From Gaiellasilicea sp963749515 (lineage in GTDB: Bacteria; Actinomycetota; Thermoleophilia; Gaiellales; Gaiellaceae), in the NCBI GenBank assembly GCA_963749515.1, contig CAVVMR010000001.1, positions 124,001 to 188,000 of the forward strand: a stretch of DNA of 64,000 nucleotides, given 5' to 3'. Each line of letters starts with the position of its first letter. Position 1 is the stretch's first letter. Below the pieces are notes generated by a model, which was not told where the DNA came from, searched no databases, and saw nothing but the letters and a program-made list of their open reading frames with translations. A program made the translations under genes and the position numbers. Shown here in pieces: positions 1 to 8,352 of the stretch.

Positions 1-851
1 CCGAAGGCCGCGCCTGGCTCGAAGAGACTCTCGAAGCGGCGTCGGGCGGCGAGATCCCGCAGCTCCTACGCGCCCAGGTGCTGCGCAAGCTGGCGACGCT
101 CGAGTGGCGTCAGGGCGACTTCGACGTTGCCGGCGAGCGCGCCGAAGCGGCGCTGCCGCTCCTCGCCGGAGAGGTCGACGAGGACGAGCGCTACCGGCTC
201 CTCATCCTTCTCGGCTGCATCGAGTACAGCCGCCAGAATCGCGAGGGCTCGCGCGAGTGGTGGGAGCAGAGCGCGGCCCTGGCACGGACGCTGGAGAACG
301 ACGCGCACCTTGCTCTGGCGCTCTCGAATCTCGGCGTGGTCGCGGCCGAGCTGGAGGACTACGAGGGCGGCGTCGCGATCTACGAGGAAAGCGTCGAATC
401 GGCTCAGCGCGCGGAGCACCGTGAGTACCTCGCCGGCGCGCTGCTCGGGCTCGGCGACATGAACCTGCGGCTCCGCCGCTTCGAGGTGGGCCGCGCTCAG
501 CTGGCGGAGAGCATGGCGCTCTACCGGCGGCTCGGCTTCCAGGACCGACTCGCGTCCTGTTGTATCTGGCTCGCACCGGCTCCAGAGCATGACGGCGACC
601 ATGCCTTCGCAGCGCGGCTCCTCGGCGCGGCGGCGGGAATCCGGCGGCAGACCGGGGCTTCGATCGACTGGCAGGAGCAGGAGCTCCTCGACCAGCTCGT
701 CGAGCGGCTGCGCTCGTCGCTCGGGGATGGGCCCTACGCCGTGGCCTTCTCCGCGGGCGAGGCGGCGCCGGACGCGGTCGTCGAAGAGGTGCTTGCGTCA
801 GCGGCAGCCGCCGCCCCAGTGGCCGGTCAGAACGTGCGTCCAGGCAGGTAG
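1..851 (+). CDS. C-terminal TPR part of a large regulatory ATPase (5' truncated by window)
   Basis: The reading frame is open from base 3, upstream of the first possible start (GTG at 78), so this is the 3' end of a longer gene. The visible part is alanine- and leucine-rich helical repeats spaced like tetratricopeptide repeats (for example LALALSNLGVVAAEL followed by a YEESVESA helix). Its last 80 residues (RLLGAAAGIRRQTG, then LRSSLGD and a final EEVLA helix) resemble the tails of AfsR/MalT-like signal-transduction ATPases of actinobacteria. Which output domain it carried cannot be seen. The family is inferred from the repeat pattern; specificity is unknown. Confidence 0.7.
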   Translation, partial: EGRAWLEETLEAASGGEIPQLLRAQVLRKLATLEWRQGDFDVAGERAEAALPLLAGEVDEDERYRLLILLGCIEYSRQNREGSREWWEQSAALARTLENDAHLALALSNLGVVAAELEDYEGGVAIYEESVESAQRAEHREYLAGALLGLGDMNLRLRRFEVGRAQLAESMALYRRLGFQDRLASCCIWLAPAPEHDGDHAFAARLLGAAAGIRRQTGASIDWQEQELLDQLVERLRSSLGDGPYAVAFSAGEAAPDAVVEEVLASAAAAAPVAGQNVRPGR

Positions 852-977
852 ACGGCAGTCGCCGGTCTCACTCGCTCCTGAAGCCGCGGGCGCTCCTGGG
901 ACGAGCACAGCCAGCGCAGCCAGGGACGTGACAGCGGCGATGGCGAGCCAGGTGCGTATCGTCGATCGTCGGTTCAC
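798..977 (-). CDS. Small secreted peptide candidate, 59 aa
   Basis: The GTG start at 977 is preceded by a strong purine-rich ribosome site (AAGGAGGAG) at good spacing. The peptide opens with Arg-rich MNRRSTIRT, a hydrophobic Ala/Leu stretch of about 20 residues, and a PGAPAASGA cleavage region, so it reads as a signal peptide. The mature part is about 24 residues with two Cys and several Trp/Gly. The 3' end overlaps the end of the convergent TPR gene by 54 bp, which weakens the case. No family is recognised. Confidence 0.38.
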   Translation of the reverse strand: MNRRSTIRTWLAIAAVTSLAALAVLVPGAPAASGASETGDCRLPAWTHVLTGHWGGGCR

Positions 978-1082
978 GGGTCTCCTCCTTCGAGTGGTCG
1001 ACGATCACGTTGCTTCCGGCCGCTCAAGAACCGCTCACGTTTCGCTCAAGGCGTGCCAGGCGGCGACGAGTACTCTGGGCGC

Positions 1083-1784
1083 GTGAGTCAGTACGACCCC
1101 TACGCGCCCAGAGAGGCCACCGAGCCGAGCGAGGCGGAGTATTCGCCGCTCAAGCACCCGCTGACGATCCGCGAGATCCTGCGGAAGCTCTTCGCGCCGA
1201 TCATCGCGCTCGGGCTGCTGCTGATCAAATTCGGCGCTTTCGCGATCAAGTTCTTCGGGATCTTCATCTCGGTCGGCGGCTACGCGCTGATCTGGGGTTG
1301 GCGCTTCGCGGTCGGATTCGTGCTGTTGATCCTCGTGCACGAGGTCGGCCACTACATCGAGGCCAAACGGCAGGGCCTGAACCCGTCGCTCCCGGTCTTC
1401 ATCCCGTTTCTCGGCGCCTACGTGGCGATCAAGAACGCGCCCTTCGACCCGTGGCGGAACCTGCTCGTCTCGGCTGCCGGCCCGATCGTCGGTGGGCTCG
1501 GCGCGCTCGGGGTGTGGGTGGCCGGTGAGGCGATGGACTCCCGCCTGCTCCTCGCGCTGGCCTACACCGGCTTCATGCTGAATCTCTTCAACCTGATCCC
1601 CGTGCGGCCGCTCGACGGCGGGTTCATGTGGCGGTCCTTGAAGCTGCTCCGGTACGGCAATCGCGAGCGCGCGGCCTGGTCGTCGCCGGCCCGGCTCGCG
1701 GGCGGGAGCCTGATCTACACCGGTCTCATCGTCCTGCTCATCCTCGGCATGGTCGCCACACACGTGGAGCAGAACCGGCTCTGA
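1083..1784 (+). CDS. Site-2-protease-like M50 metallopeptidase (membrane)
   Basis: Polytopic membrane zinc protease of the rhomboid-unrelated M50 family, whose members cut transmembrane or membrane-near substrates. The zinc motif HEVGH lies at about residues 86-90 inside a transmembrane helix, and the second M50 motif (NLIPVRPLDGG) supplies the third-ligand Asp near residue 180. At least five hydrophobic segments are visible. GTG at 1083 was chosen over an upstream in-frame start because TACTCT lies exactly 6 nt before it, as at many genes here. The stop overlaps the next start (ATGA), so the two are translationally coupled. The substrate is unknown. Confidence 0.85.
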   Translation: MSQYDPYAPREATEPSEAEYSPLKHPLTIREILRKLFAPIIALGLLLIKFGAFAIKFFGIFISVGGYALIWGWRFAVGFVLLILVHEVGHYIEAKRQGLNPSLPVFIPFLGAYVAIKNAPFDPWRNLLVSAAGPIVGGLGALGVWVAGEAMDSRLLLALAYTGFMLNLFNLIPVRPLDGGFMWRSLKLLRYGNRERAAWSSPARLAGGSLIYTGLIVLLILGMVATHVEQNRL

Positions 1785-2485
1785 TGGACGACCGGCGCGT
1801 TCTCGAGCGCACCCATGAAGACCTCACGAACGACGTGGCGGTGATCGCCTCGGAGTTCCTCGGCGGCTTCCAGAAGGTGCTCGAGATCGACCGGCCGGCG
1901 GTCTCGATCTTCGGCTCGGCCCGGGTGCACGAGGACAGCGAGCCGTACCGGCAGGCCCGCACCACGGCGCGGATCTTCGCCGAGGCGGGCTTCGCGGTCG
2001 TCACCGGCGGCGGCCCCGGAGTGATGGAGGCGGCCAACCGCGGCTGCAAGGAAGCGGGTGGGCTCTCGGTCGGCTTCAACATCGAGCTCCCGCACGAGCA
2101 GGGCGTCAACCCCTACTGCGACATCGCCATGACCTTCAAGCACTTCTACGCGCGCAAGACGATGTTCGTGAAGGCGGCGGAGGGGTTCGTGATCTTCCCC
2201 GGCGGCTTTGGCACCCTCGACGAGCTCTTCGAGTCCCTGACGCTGATTCAGACCGGCAAGGTGCTGAACTTCCCGGTCGTCCTCGTCGGCCGCGCCTACT
2301 GGCAGGAGCTGCTCGACTGGGTGAACGGCGACCTGCTCACCGGCGGCATGATCTCGGCGGAGGACGTCGAGCTGCTGCACGTGACGGACGACCCTGCCGA
2401 GGCGGTTCGAATCGTGGTCGACAGCTACGACGAGCGCAGTCGCGTCGATTCCCCGGCGGCGCCGGCAAAAGTTGACGCTCAGTAA
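1784..2485 (+). CDS. LOG-family protein (lysine decarboxylase-like, nucleotide phosphoribohydrolase fold)
   Basis: Rossmann-like LOG/YgdH protein of 233 residues. GGGPGVMEA at 76-83 and PGGFGTLDE at 139-147 form the conserved nucleotide-binding and catalytic signature. Characterised members cleave nucleoside 5'-monophosphates (cytokinin ribotides or purine/pyrimidine nucleotides) to base plus ribose 5-phosphate. The old lysine-decarboxylase label is not supported by chemistry. The ATG overlaps the M50 stop by one base. The gene ends immediately before the convergent VanW gene with no room for a terminator. The exact nucleotide is unknown. Confidence 0.85.
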   Translation: MDDRRVLERTHEDLTNDVAVIASEFLGGFQKVLEIDRPAVSIFGSARVHEDSEPYRQARTTARIFAEAGFAVVTGGGPGVMEAANRGCKEAGGLSVGFNIELPHEQGVNPYCDIAMTFKHFYARKTMFVKAAEGFVIFPGGFGTLDELFESLTLIQTGKVLNFPVVLVGRAYWQELLDWVNGDLLTGGMISAEDVELLHVTDDPAEAVRIVVDSYDERSRVDSPAAPAKVDAQ

Positions 2486-4168
2486 CTAGACGCGAGGAAG
2501 CACGAAGTACGGGCCGGGGATCGAGCGTCCGGGGCCGTAGATCTGGGTCGGGCCGACGGCGATGTACGCGCTCGTGAAGGCGTCGCGGCGCTTCAGCTTC
2601 CCCTGCTCGTAGACCTTCCGGGTGACCGTGATGTCGAAGCCGGACTGGTTCGAGCCGGTCACCGTGCGCACGGAGCCGCGCGGGGCGTAGGGGTCGAGCG
2701 CGTACGTCGTGCGTGGCGAGCGCCAGTTCGTGCGCTCGCCGGTTGCGGAGACGACCCGCCGGTGGGGATCGGTGCCGTAGAAGCTGAAGGTCAGCGTCGA
2801 GCTCGTATAGCTGGTCTTGATCAGGATCCCGGTCTTCAAGTCGTTCTTGAACCCGAAGTCGGGCCCGCCCCAGGAGACGGTCGCGTCGCGGCCCATGGGG
2901 TAGTGGGAGATGTAGAAGCTGTGGTTGTGCCTCTCGGTGATCGGGAGGCCGAGCTCGAAGGCGTTGTTGAAGAGCGTCGTCGCCGTCTGGCAGACACCGC
3001 CGCCGATCGCCGGGAGCAGCAGGGAGCCGATGATCATCTGGCCCTCGCGGAACCCGCGCTCGGACGTCCGCGGGCCGACCGACTCGTTGAACGAGAACGA
3101 CTCGCCGGGACTGATGATCGTCCCGTCGATGTAGTTGGCCATCAGCTGCACGTTGTGGATCCGGTTGGACGAGGACGGGCCCATGTCGGTCGTGAACGTG
3201 GAGATCTGCTGCCGGATGCCGAGTTTTCGCGCCTCATCCGTGGTGACATCGGCACGGATCTGCTTCAACCGTAGAGAGGCTCGGCTGAACGACGAACTGG
3301 CGGCCGCCGCGACCGAGTCGGCCACCCACTTGCCGTCGACGGCGAGGCCGGGGCGGGACGGGCGGATCCGCACACGCTTGCCTTCGACGACGAACCGCGC
3401 GTTCACGGCTCGCTGCCGCCACTGCGTGAGCAGCGGCTCGACGGCCTTCGCCACGCGCTTCGGGTCGAACCCGACGCGGAAGCTCTCGACGCCGACCCGG
3501 AAGCGGACGAGCTTCGCGAGCTGCGCCGGCGAGAGCGAGCCGACGTCCTCGCCCTTGAACGTCAGCGTCACCGGCTCGTCGATGAGCGCCTGCGCTTCGG
3601 CGACCGCCGTTTCGGCGGCCGGGGTGGTCAACGTGGGCTCGACGTGCGTCAGCGCGGGTGAAAGCGTCTGCGCGCCCGTGCGTGCCGCCCGCTCGAGCGC
3701 GGCGAGCAGGTCGCCCGTGGCGACCGCGTCGCCCGGCTGTGAAGGGAGGATCGAGAACGTCCCGGTGCGGGAGACGACCTGTGCGCGTCGGGGCTTCGGG
3801 AGGGCGCGCGAGACCCGCCGGGCAAGGCTCTCCGCGCCCGGCCGCGGCACGAGCACCGGCTGGACCTCGAGCACAGGCGGGCTCGGGTCGACCAGCTGCC
3901 GGACCCGCCTGAGGAACGAGTCGTGGCCGGTCTGGACGAGCGCAGCCTGCGTCGCTTTTTCGTCGACCCTCAGCGCCTCTCCCGGCCGGAGGTCGTAGGT
4001 CTCACCCTCGACGACGACGCTCACCGTCCGCCCGAGGTCGACCTGTGCGAGCTCCACGCCGGGAAGCGGCTTCTCCCAGTACACCGCGTCTCTCGCAGCC
4101 ACGGCCGCGACAGCCACGCCGGCGAGCGCAGCGAGAACGGAAACCGCGATCAGACCCACACGTCGCAC
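2486..4168 (-). CDS. VanW-family secreted/membrane-anchored cell-wall protein
   Basis: 560 residues. It has an N-terminal uncleaved signal anchor (VGLIAVSVLAALAGVAVAAV), then two regions resembling the putative peptidoglycan-binding repeat seen in YoaR-type proteins (each with a VTLTF- or VSVVVEG-type strand and a LSPAQLAKLV helix), and a C-terminal VanW domain with the invariant segment GGGVCQTATTLFNNAF. A short beta tail follows. The start is placed at GTG 4168 because TACTTT lies 7 nt upstream and the predicted anchor begins there; an upstream extension would be Arg-rich junk. Its promoter diverges from that of selA. The biochemical role of VanW domains is unresolved; a cell-wall role is inferred. 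Confidence 0.8.
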   Translation of the reverse strand: MRRVGLIAVSVLAALAGVAVAAVAARDAVYWEKPLPGVELAQVDLGRTVSVVVEGETYDLRPGEALRVDEKATQAALVQTGHDSFLRRVRQLVDPSPPVLEVQPVLVPRPGAESLARRVSRALPKPRRAQVVSRTGTFSILPSQPGDAVATGDLLAALERAARTGAQTLSPALTHVEPTLTTPAAETAVAEAQALIDEPVTLTFKGEDVGSLSPAQLAKLVRFRVGVESFRVGFDPKRVAKAVEPLLTQWRQRAVNARFVVEGKRVRIRPSRPGLAVDGKWVADSVAAAASSSFSRASLRLKQIRADVTTDEARKLGIRQQISTFTTDMGPSSSNRIHNVQLMANYIDGTIISPGESFSFNESVGPRTSERGFREGQMIIGSLLLPAIGGGVCQTATTLFNNAFELGLPITERHNHSFYISHYPMGRDATVSWGGPDFGFKNDLKTGILIKTSYTSSTLTFSFYGTDPHRRVVSATGERTNWRSPRTTYALDPYAPRGSVRTVTGSNQSGFDITVTRKVYEQGKLKRRDAFTSAYIAVGPTQIYGPGRSIPGPYFVLPRV

Positions 4169-4175
4169 GACTTGC

Positions 4176-4203
4176 AAAGTAGCCGCTGCGGCCGCTTTAC
4201 ACT
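4176..4203. promoter_or_regulatory. Divergent leaderless-type -10 elements for the VanW gene and selA
   Basis: On the minus strand TACTTT (4181-4176) ends 7 nt before the VanW GTG. On the plus strand TACACT (4198-4203) ends 6 nt before the selA GTG. Transcription from either would begin at or very near the start codon. No Shine-Dalgarno sequence is present for either gene. Confidence 0.55.
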
Positions 4204-4209
4204 CATTTC

Positions 4210-5478
4210 GTGAAGCTGCGCGACCTGCCCTCGGTGGACGAGCTCGCACGCGACGTCGGCGATCCGCTCGCCGTGGCCACGGCGCGGGTCGTGCTCGATC
4301 GTGCACGGGAGGAGATCCGAGCCGGAGCGGATCCCGGCGACCTGCGCGAGCGGCTCGCCGAAGCGCTCGCGGCGGCACGGCGGCCGGCGCTTCGCCGCGT
4401 CCTCAACGCAACGGGGATCCTCGTCCACACGAACCTCGGCCGGGCGCCACTCGCCCAGGGTGCGCTCGAGCGGGTGCAGGAGACGGCCGGATATTCGAAC
4501 CTCGAGTACGACCTCTCGACCGGCTCGCGCGGCTCGCGCCAGGACCATCTCGCCCCGCTGCTTCGCCGGTTGACCGGAGCCGAGGCGGCGATCGTCGTCA
4601 ACAACAATGCCGCGGCGATGCTGCTCGCGCTCGCCGCTCTCGCGGAAGGTCGCGAGGTCATCGTCTCGCGCGGCGAGCTGATCGAGATCGGCGACGGCTT
4701 CCGCATCCCGGACGTGCTCGCGCGCTCGGGCGCCCGCCTCGTCGAGGTGGGGACGACCAACCGCACCCGCGCTGCCGACTACGAGCGCGCAATCGGGCCG
4801 GACACCGCCCTCATGCTGCGCGTGCACCAGTCGAACTTCCGGGTCGTCGGGTTCGCCGAGCAGCCGAGGCTCGAGGAGCTCGCCGCGGTCGCGCGCCGCC
4901 ACGAGCTGCCGCTCGTCGACGACCTCGGCTCGGGCGCGCTCGTCGAGGTGGAGGGCGAGCCCACTCCCGCCGCGGCACTCGCGGCCGGGGCGGACCTCGT
5001 CTGCTTCTCGGGCGACAAGCTGCTCGGCGGGCCGCAGGCAGGCATCGTCGCCGGCCGCGCCCATCTGGTCGAGCGCCTCCGCCGCCATCCCCTGCACCGT
5101 GCCTTGCGCTCCGACAAGCTCACGCTCGCAGCGCTCGAGGGAACCCTCGCGCTCTATCTCGATCGCCCCGACGAGATCCCGGTGCTGCGCATGCTGCGCG
5201 AGCCGGTCCAGGCGGTGCGGGGACGCGCCGAGCGGCTCGCCGAGGCGACAGGAGGCACGGTCGAGGAGACGGTCGCGCGGGTGGGGGGCGGGGCGCTCCC
5301 GCTTGCCGAGCTCCCGAGCTACGCCTGCGCGGTCGAGGAGGAGCTCGCGGCGTCGTTGCGTGGGCACGAGCCGCCCGTGATCGCGGTTGTCCGTGACGGC
5401 AAGACGCTGCTGGACTGCCGCACGCTCACCGACGCCGAAGCAGAGGAAGTCGCGGCGGCGGTTCAGGCATGTCGCTGA
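4210..5478 (+). CDS. selA: L-seryl-tRNA(Sec) selenium transferase
   Basis: SelA is a PLP enzyme that converts Ser-tRNA(Sec) to Sec-tRNA(Sec) using selenophosphate. The N-terminal region (1-60) is followed by LNATGILVHTNLGRAPL at 65-82, the NNNAAA turn at 131-136, and the PLP-lysine motif CFSGDKLLGG with Lys270, all typical of SelA. At 422 residues it is slightly shorter than the usual 460 or so, the difference being in the N-terminal domain. GTG start, with a -10-like TACACT 6 nt upstream. The last 10 bp overlap selB, so the two form one transcript. The nearby tRNA-Sec and in-frame-TGA gene show the pathway is used here. Confidence 0.96.
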   Translation: MKLRDLPSVDELARDVGDPLAVATARVVLDRAREEIRAGADPGDLRERLAEALAAARRPALRRVLNATGILVHTNLGRAPLAQGALERVQETAGYSNLEYDLSTGSRGSRQDHLAPLLRRLTGAEAAIVVNNNAAAMLLALAALAEGREVIVSRGELIEIGDGFRIPDVLARSGARLVEVGTTNRTRAADYERAIGPDTALMLRVHQSNFRVVGFAEQPRLEELAAVARRHELPLVDDLGSGALVEVEGEPTPAAALAAGADLVCFSGDKLLGGPQAGIVAGRAHLVERLRRHPLHRALRSDKLTLAALEGTLALYLDRPDEIPVLRMLREPVQAVRGRAERLAEATGGTVEETVARVGGGALPLAELPSYACAVEEELAASLRGHEPPVIAVVRDGKTLLDCRTLTDAEAEEVAAAVQACR

Positions 5479-7103
5479 CGGTCGGCACCGCCGGACACAT
5501 CGACCACGGCAAGACGTGGCTCGTCCGGGCGTTGACCGGGAAGGACACCGACCGGCTGCCCGAGGAGCGCGAGCGCGGAATCTCGATCGACCTCGGCTAC
5601 GCGCCGCTCGACCTCCCCGACGGCCGCCGCCTCTCGCTGATCGACGTTCCCGGGCACGAGCGCTTCGTCCGGAACATGGTCGCCGGCGCCACCGGGATCG
5701 ATCTCTTCCTGCTCGTGATCGACGCCGCCGAAGGTGCGCGGCCGCAGACGCACGAGCATCTCGCGATCCTCTCGCTGCTCGGAATCGAGCACGGCGTTGT
5801 CGCGGTCACGAAGGCGGACGCGGTCGAGACCGAGATGCTCGACCTCGCCGTCGAGGAGGCGCGGGAGCTCGTCCCCGGCGCCGAGGTGGTGGCCGTGAGC
5901 GCGAAGACCGGCGCCGGGCTCGACGAGCTCAAGGCTGCGCTCTCCCGCTCCGCGGACTTTGTGGTTCAGAAGCACGATGTCGAGCCCGCAACGCGCCTCT
6001 ACGTCGACCGCGTCTTCTCGTTGCGCGGGATCGGGACGGTCGCCACCGGGACGCTCTGGTCCGGCTCGATCGGAGCGGGCGACGTGCTCCGCGCCGAGCC
6101 CGGTGGACGCGACGTCCGCGTGCGCAGCGTCCAGGTGCACGACCGCCCGGTCGATCGCGCCGAGCCGGGCCAGCGGGTGGCCGTCGCGCTTCCGGGTGTA
6201 GAGCGGCACGAGCTGCGGCGGGGCGATGCGCTGCTTGCGCCCGGCTCGTTCGCGACGAGCTACCGGCTCGATGTCGCGCTCGAGGAGCTCGTGCCGATCC
6301 CAGACGGGACGCGCCTGCACGTGCACCACGGCACCGCGGCGGTGCCGGCCCGGGTGACGCGCGCGGGGGAGGGGTTCGCCCAGCTTCGGCTGGCTGCGCC
6401 CGTCGCGGCGGCCCGCGGCGACCGCATCGTTCTCCGGGCGGAGACGACGTTGGGCGGCGGCACCGTTCTCGACCCTGCACCTCGCCGTCATGCGGACGCC
6501 GAGCGCTTCGAGCAGGCCGCCCGCGGCGAGACGGCCGTGCATGCGCCGGTGCTCGTCGACGGCGAGTGGAGCTTCTCGGAGGCCTGGCTCGCGGAGCTCC
6601 GCGCCGAGCTGGAGCGGGGGATCGAGGAAGCCGACCCGCTCGACCCCGGCGTGAACGCGCCGGTCGAGCCCTGGGCGGGGGTGGTACTGGCCCGCCTTCC
6701 GTTCGAGCGGCGAGGGTCGAAGCTCTACCGGCCGGGCGCCACTGCGAGCCTCGGCGAGCGGGAGGCAGAGGTCGTGGCCGTCGAGGCCGCGCTCGACGCG
6801 GCTGCGCCTGCGCCGGTGAAGGTCGCGGATGCGGAGCTCGCCCGCTTCCTGGAGAGGAACGGACGCCTCGTCCGCCTCGGCGAGGGATACGCCGTCTCCC
6901 CGAAGACCTACGAGCACGCGCGAGCCTTGGTCGTCGAGGAGTGTGACGCCGCCGGCCGGATCGCCCTCGCCCGTTTCCGCGACCTCATGGGCTGCGGCCG
7001 CCGTGACGCCCAGCTCTTGCTCGAGCGCCTCGATGCGGACGGCGTCACCCGACGGGTAGGCGACGCCCGTGTGCTCAGACGTTCGGCGTCACGGTCAGCG
7101 TGA
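5469..7103 (+). CDS. selB: Selenocysteine-specific elongation factor
   Basis: SelB carries Sec-tRNA(Sec) to the ribosome at UGA codons marked by a SECIS hairpin. GTPase motifs are GHIDHGKT (9-16), DVPGHERFVRNM (switch II) and VTKAD (base recognition). EF-Tu-like beta barrels follow (GTVATGTLWSG). The C-terminal third contains winged-helix segments (ARFRDLMGCGRRDAQLLLE) that in the family bind the SECIS RNA. At 544 residues it is shorter than the roughly 610 of E. coli SelB, suggesting a reduced set of winged helices. The gene overlaps selA by 10 bp and runs 29 bp into the convergent nitrilase gene, with no terminator between them. Confidence 0.95.
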   Translation: MSLTVGTAGHIDHGKTWLVRALTGKDTDRLPEERERGISIDLGYAPLDLPDGRRLSLIDVPGHERFVRNMVAGATGIDLFLLVIDAAEGARPQTHEHLAILSLLGIEHGVVAVTKADAVETEMLDLAVEEARELVPGAEVVAVSAKTGAGLDELKAALSRSADFVVQKHDVEPATRLYVDRVFSLRGIGTVATGTLWSGSIGAGDVLRAEPGGRDVRVRSVQVHDRPVDRAEPGQRVAVALPGVERHELRRGDALLAPGSFATSYRLDVALEELVPIPDGTRLHVHHGTAAVPARVTRAGEGFAQLRLAAPVAAARGDRIVLRAETTLGGGTVLDPAPRRHADAERFEQAARGETAVHAPVLVDGEWSFSEAWLAELRAELERGIEEADPLDPGVNAPVEPWAGVVLARLPFERRGSKLYRPGATASLGEREAEVVAVEAALDAAAPAPVKVADAELARFLERNGRLVRLGEGYAVSPKTYEHARALVVEECDAAGRIALARFRDLMGCGRRDAQLLLERLDADGVTRRVGDARVLRRSASRSA

Positions 7104-7992
7104 GCACGTCCGGCCGGTGATAGTGGCCGGCCGCGTCGAAGCGCTGGCGTGACTGGAGCAGCAGCTCGGGATCGAGCTCGGCGTAGAGGATCCCCTCCTC
7201 GTCGTAGAGCGGCCCGGCGAGATAGCTGCCGTCCGGGCCGAGAATCGCGGAGCCGCCGCGTCCGATGATGTCGCGGCCCTCGAGCAGCGATGCGAGCGGG
7301 AAGTCCGCGGGATAGGAGCTCGCACGCTGGAAGTGAGAGGGAGCGACGACGAACGAGCGGGACTCGAGTGCGATGTGCCGCAACGTCGACTGCCACGAGT
7401 CGCCGTCGTCTGCGGTCGAGGCGATGTAGATCTCGATCCCCGACTCGTAGAGCGAGAAACGAGCCAGCGGCATGTAGTTCTCCCAGCAGATCAGACCGCC
7501 GATCCGGCCGATCGGCGTCTCGATCGCGCGCAGACCCCGGCCGTCGCCGGGTCCCCAGACGAGCCGCTCGTGGTTCGTCGGCACGAGCTTGCGGTGATGG
7601 ACCGCCAGCTCGCCCGCCGGTGAGTAGTAGAGAAGCGAGTTGTAGAGCGTCCCGGGCCGCGCCGGGTCGAGCTCGTTGACGCCGATCACGAGCCACACTC
7701 CGTGCTCGCGGGCAATCCCGGCGAGCCGGTCCGAGTCCGGTCCCGGGAGCTCGAGCGACTCGCGGTGGAGCAGGGCAAACGCCTCTTTCGCTCCCGGCTC
7801 GCCCCAGCCGGCGAACGCTTTCGCCCACACCGAGGACGGATAGGCGGGGACGAACGTCTCGGGGAAGACAATGAGCCCGGCACCCGCCCCGGCTGCCTCC
7901 GCGGTGCGCTCGGCGACGCGATCGATCGTGCCGGTGCGGTCGAAGATCGCAGGCTCGACCTGCACGCAGGCTGCTGTCACGGGTGCACGCAT
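7075..7992 (-). CDS. Nitrilase-superfamily carbon-nitrogen hydrolase
   Basis: 305 residues with the complete catalytic triad: Glu45 in FPETFVPAYP, Lys135 in HHRKLVPT, Cys169 in LICWENYMPL. CWENYMPL and the PAYPSS segment are those of branch-1 (true nitrilase) members, which hydrolyse a nitrile to acid plus ammonia, sometimes releasing amide. Substrate is unknown. The ATG shares one base with the cupin stop (TGATG), so it is the third gene of the AhpD-like(Sec)-cupin-nitrilase operon. Its 3' end overlaps selB by 29 bp on the opposite strand. A link to selenium chemistry is suggested only by position. Confidence 0.88.
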   Translation of the reverse strand: MRAPVTAACVQVEPAIFDRTGTIDRVAERTAEAAGAGAGLIVFPETFVPAYPSSVWAKAFAGWGEPGAKEAFALLHRESLELPGPDSDRLAGIAREHGVWLVIGVNELDPARPGTLYNSLLYYSPAGELAVHHRKLVPTNHERLVWGPGDGRGLRAIETPIGRIGGLICWENYMPLARFSLYESGIEIYIASTADDGDSWQSTLRHIALESRSFVVAPSHFQRASSYPADFPLASLLEGRDIIGRGGSAILGPDGSYLAGPLYDEEGILYAELDPELLLQSRQRFDAAGHYHRPDVLTLTVTPNV

Positions 7993-8351
7993 CAGGCCCA
8001 GTCCAGTGGCGTGTAGCCGCTCGTTCGTGGTGCGGAGACGATCAGCAGCGTCGTGTCGCTCTCGCTCCGGTTCACGACGGTTCGCCTCGGCTCGGGGTCG
8101 AGCCGCGCGAAGGTGCCGGCCGGCGCCGGATGGTCGACGCCGTCGATGACCATCGTCGCGTCGCCCGACAGGACGATGAAGACCTCTTCCTGGTTGCTCT
8201 CGGCCTCCGTGTGCTCGGGGATCGTCTCACCCGGAGGCAGCTCGACGACATTCATCCCGAACGATTGCAGCCCGAGCGACTTGCGGGCGAGCGCCCACTT
8301 CGGGAACGGCCGCTCGAAGTCGTCCATGTGCACGATCGTGAAGCCCGTCAT
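7992..8351 (-). CDS. Small single-domain cupin
   Basis: 119 residues forming one cupin_2 barrel. Motif 1 reads PPGETIPEHTEAESNQEEVF and motif 2 is around PAGTFARLDPEPRRTV. Only some of the usual metal-binding His/Glu ligands are present (EH and EE in motif 1; motif 2 lacks a clear His), so metal binding is uncertain. It starts 1 bp after the stop of the Sec-containing AhpD-like gene and overlaps the nitrilase start. Such small cupins act as isomerases, dioxygenases or ligand-binding proteins; none can be chosen from sequence. Confidence 0.82.
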   Translation of the reverse strand: MTGFTIVHMDDFERPFPKWALARKSLGLQSFGMNVVELPPGETIPEHTEAESNQEEVFIVLSGDATMVIDGVDHPAPAGTFARLDPEPRRTVVNRSESDTTLLIVSAPRTSGYTPLDWA

Positions 8352-8352
8352 C

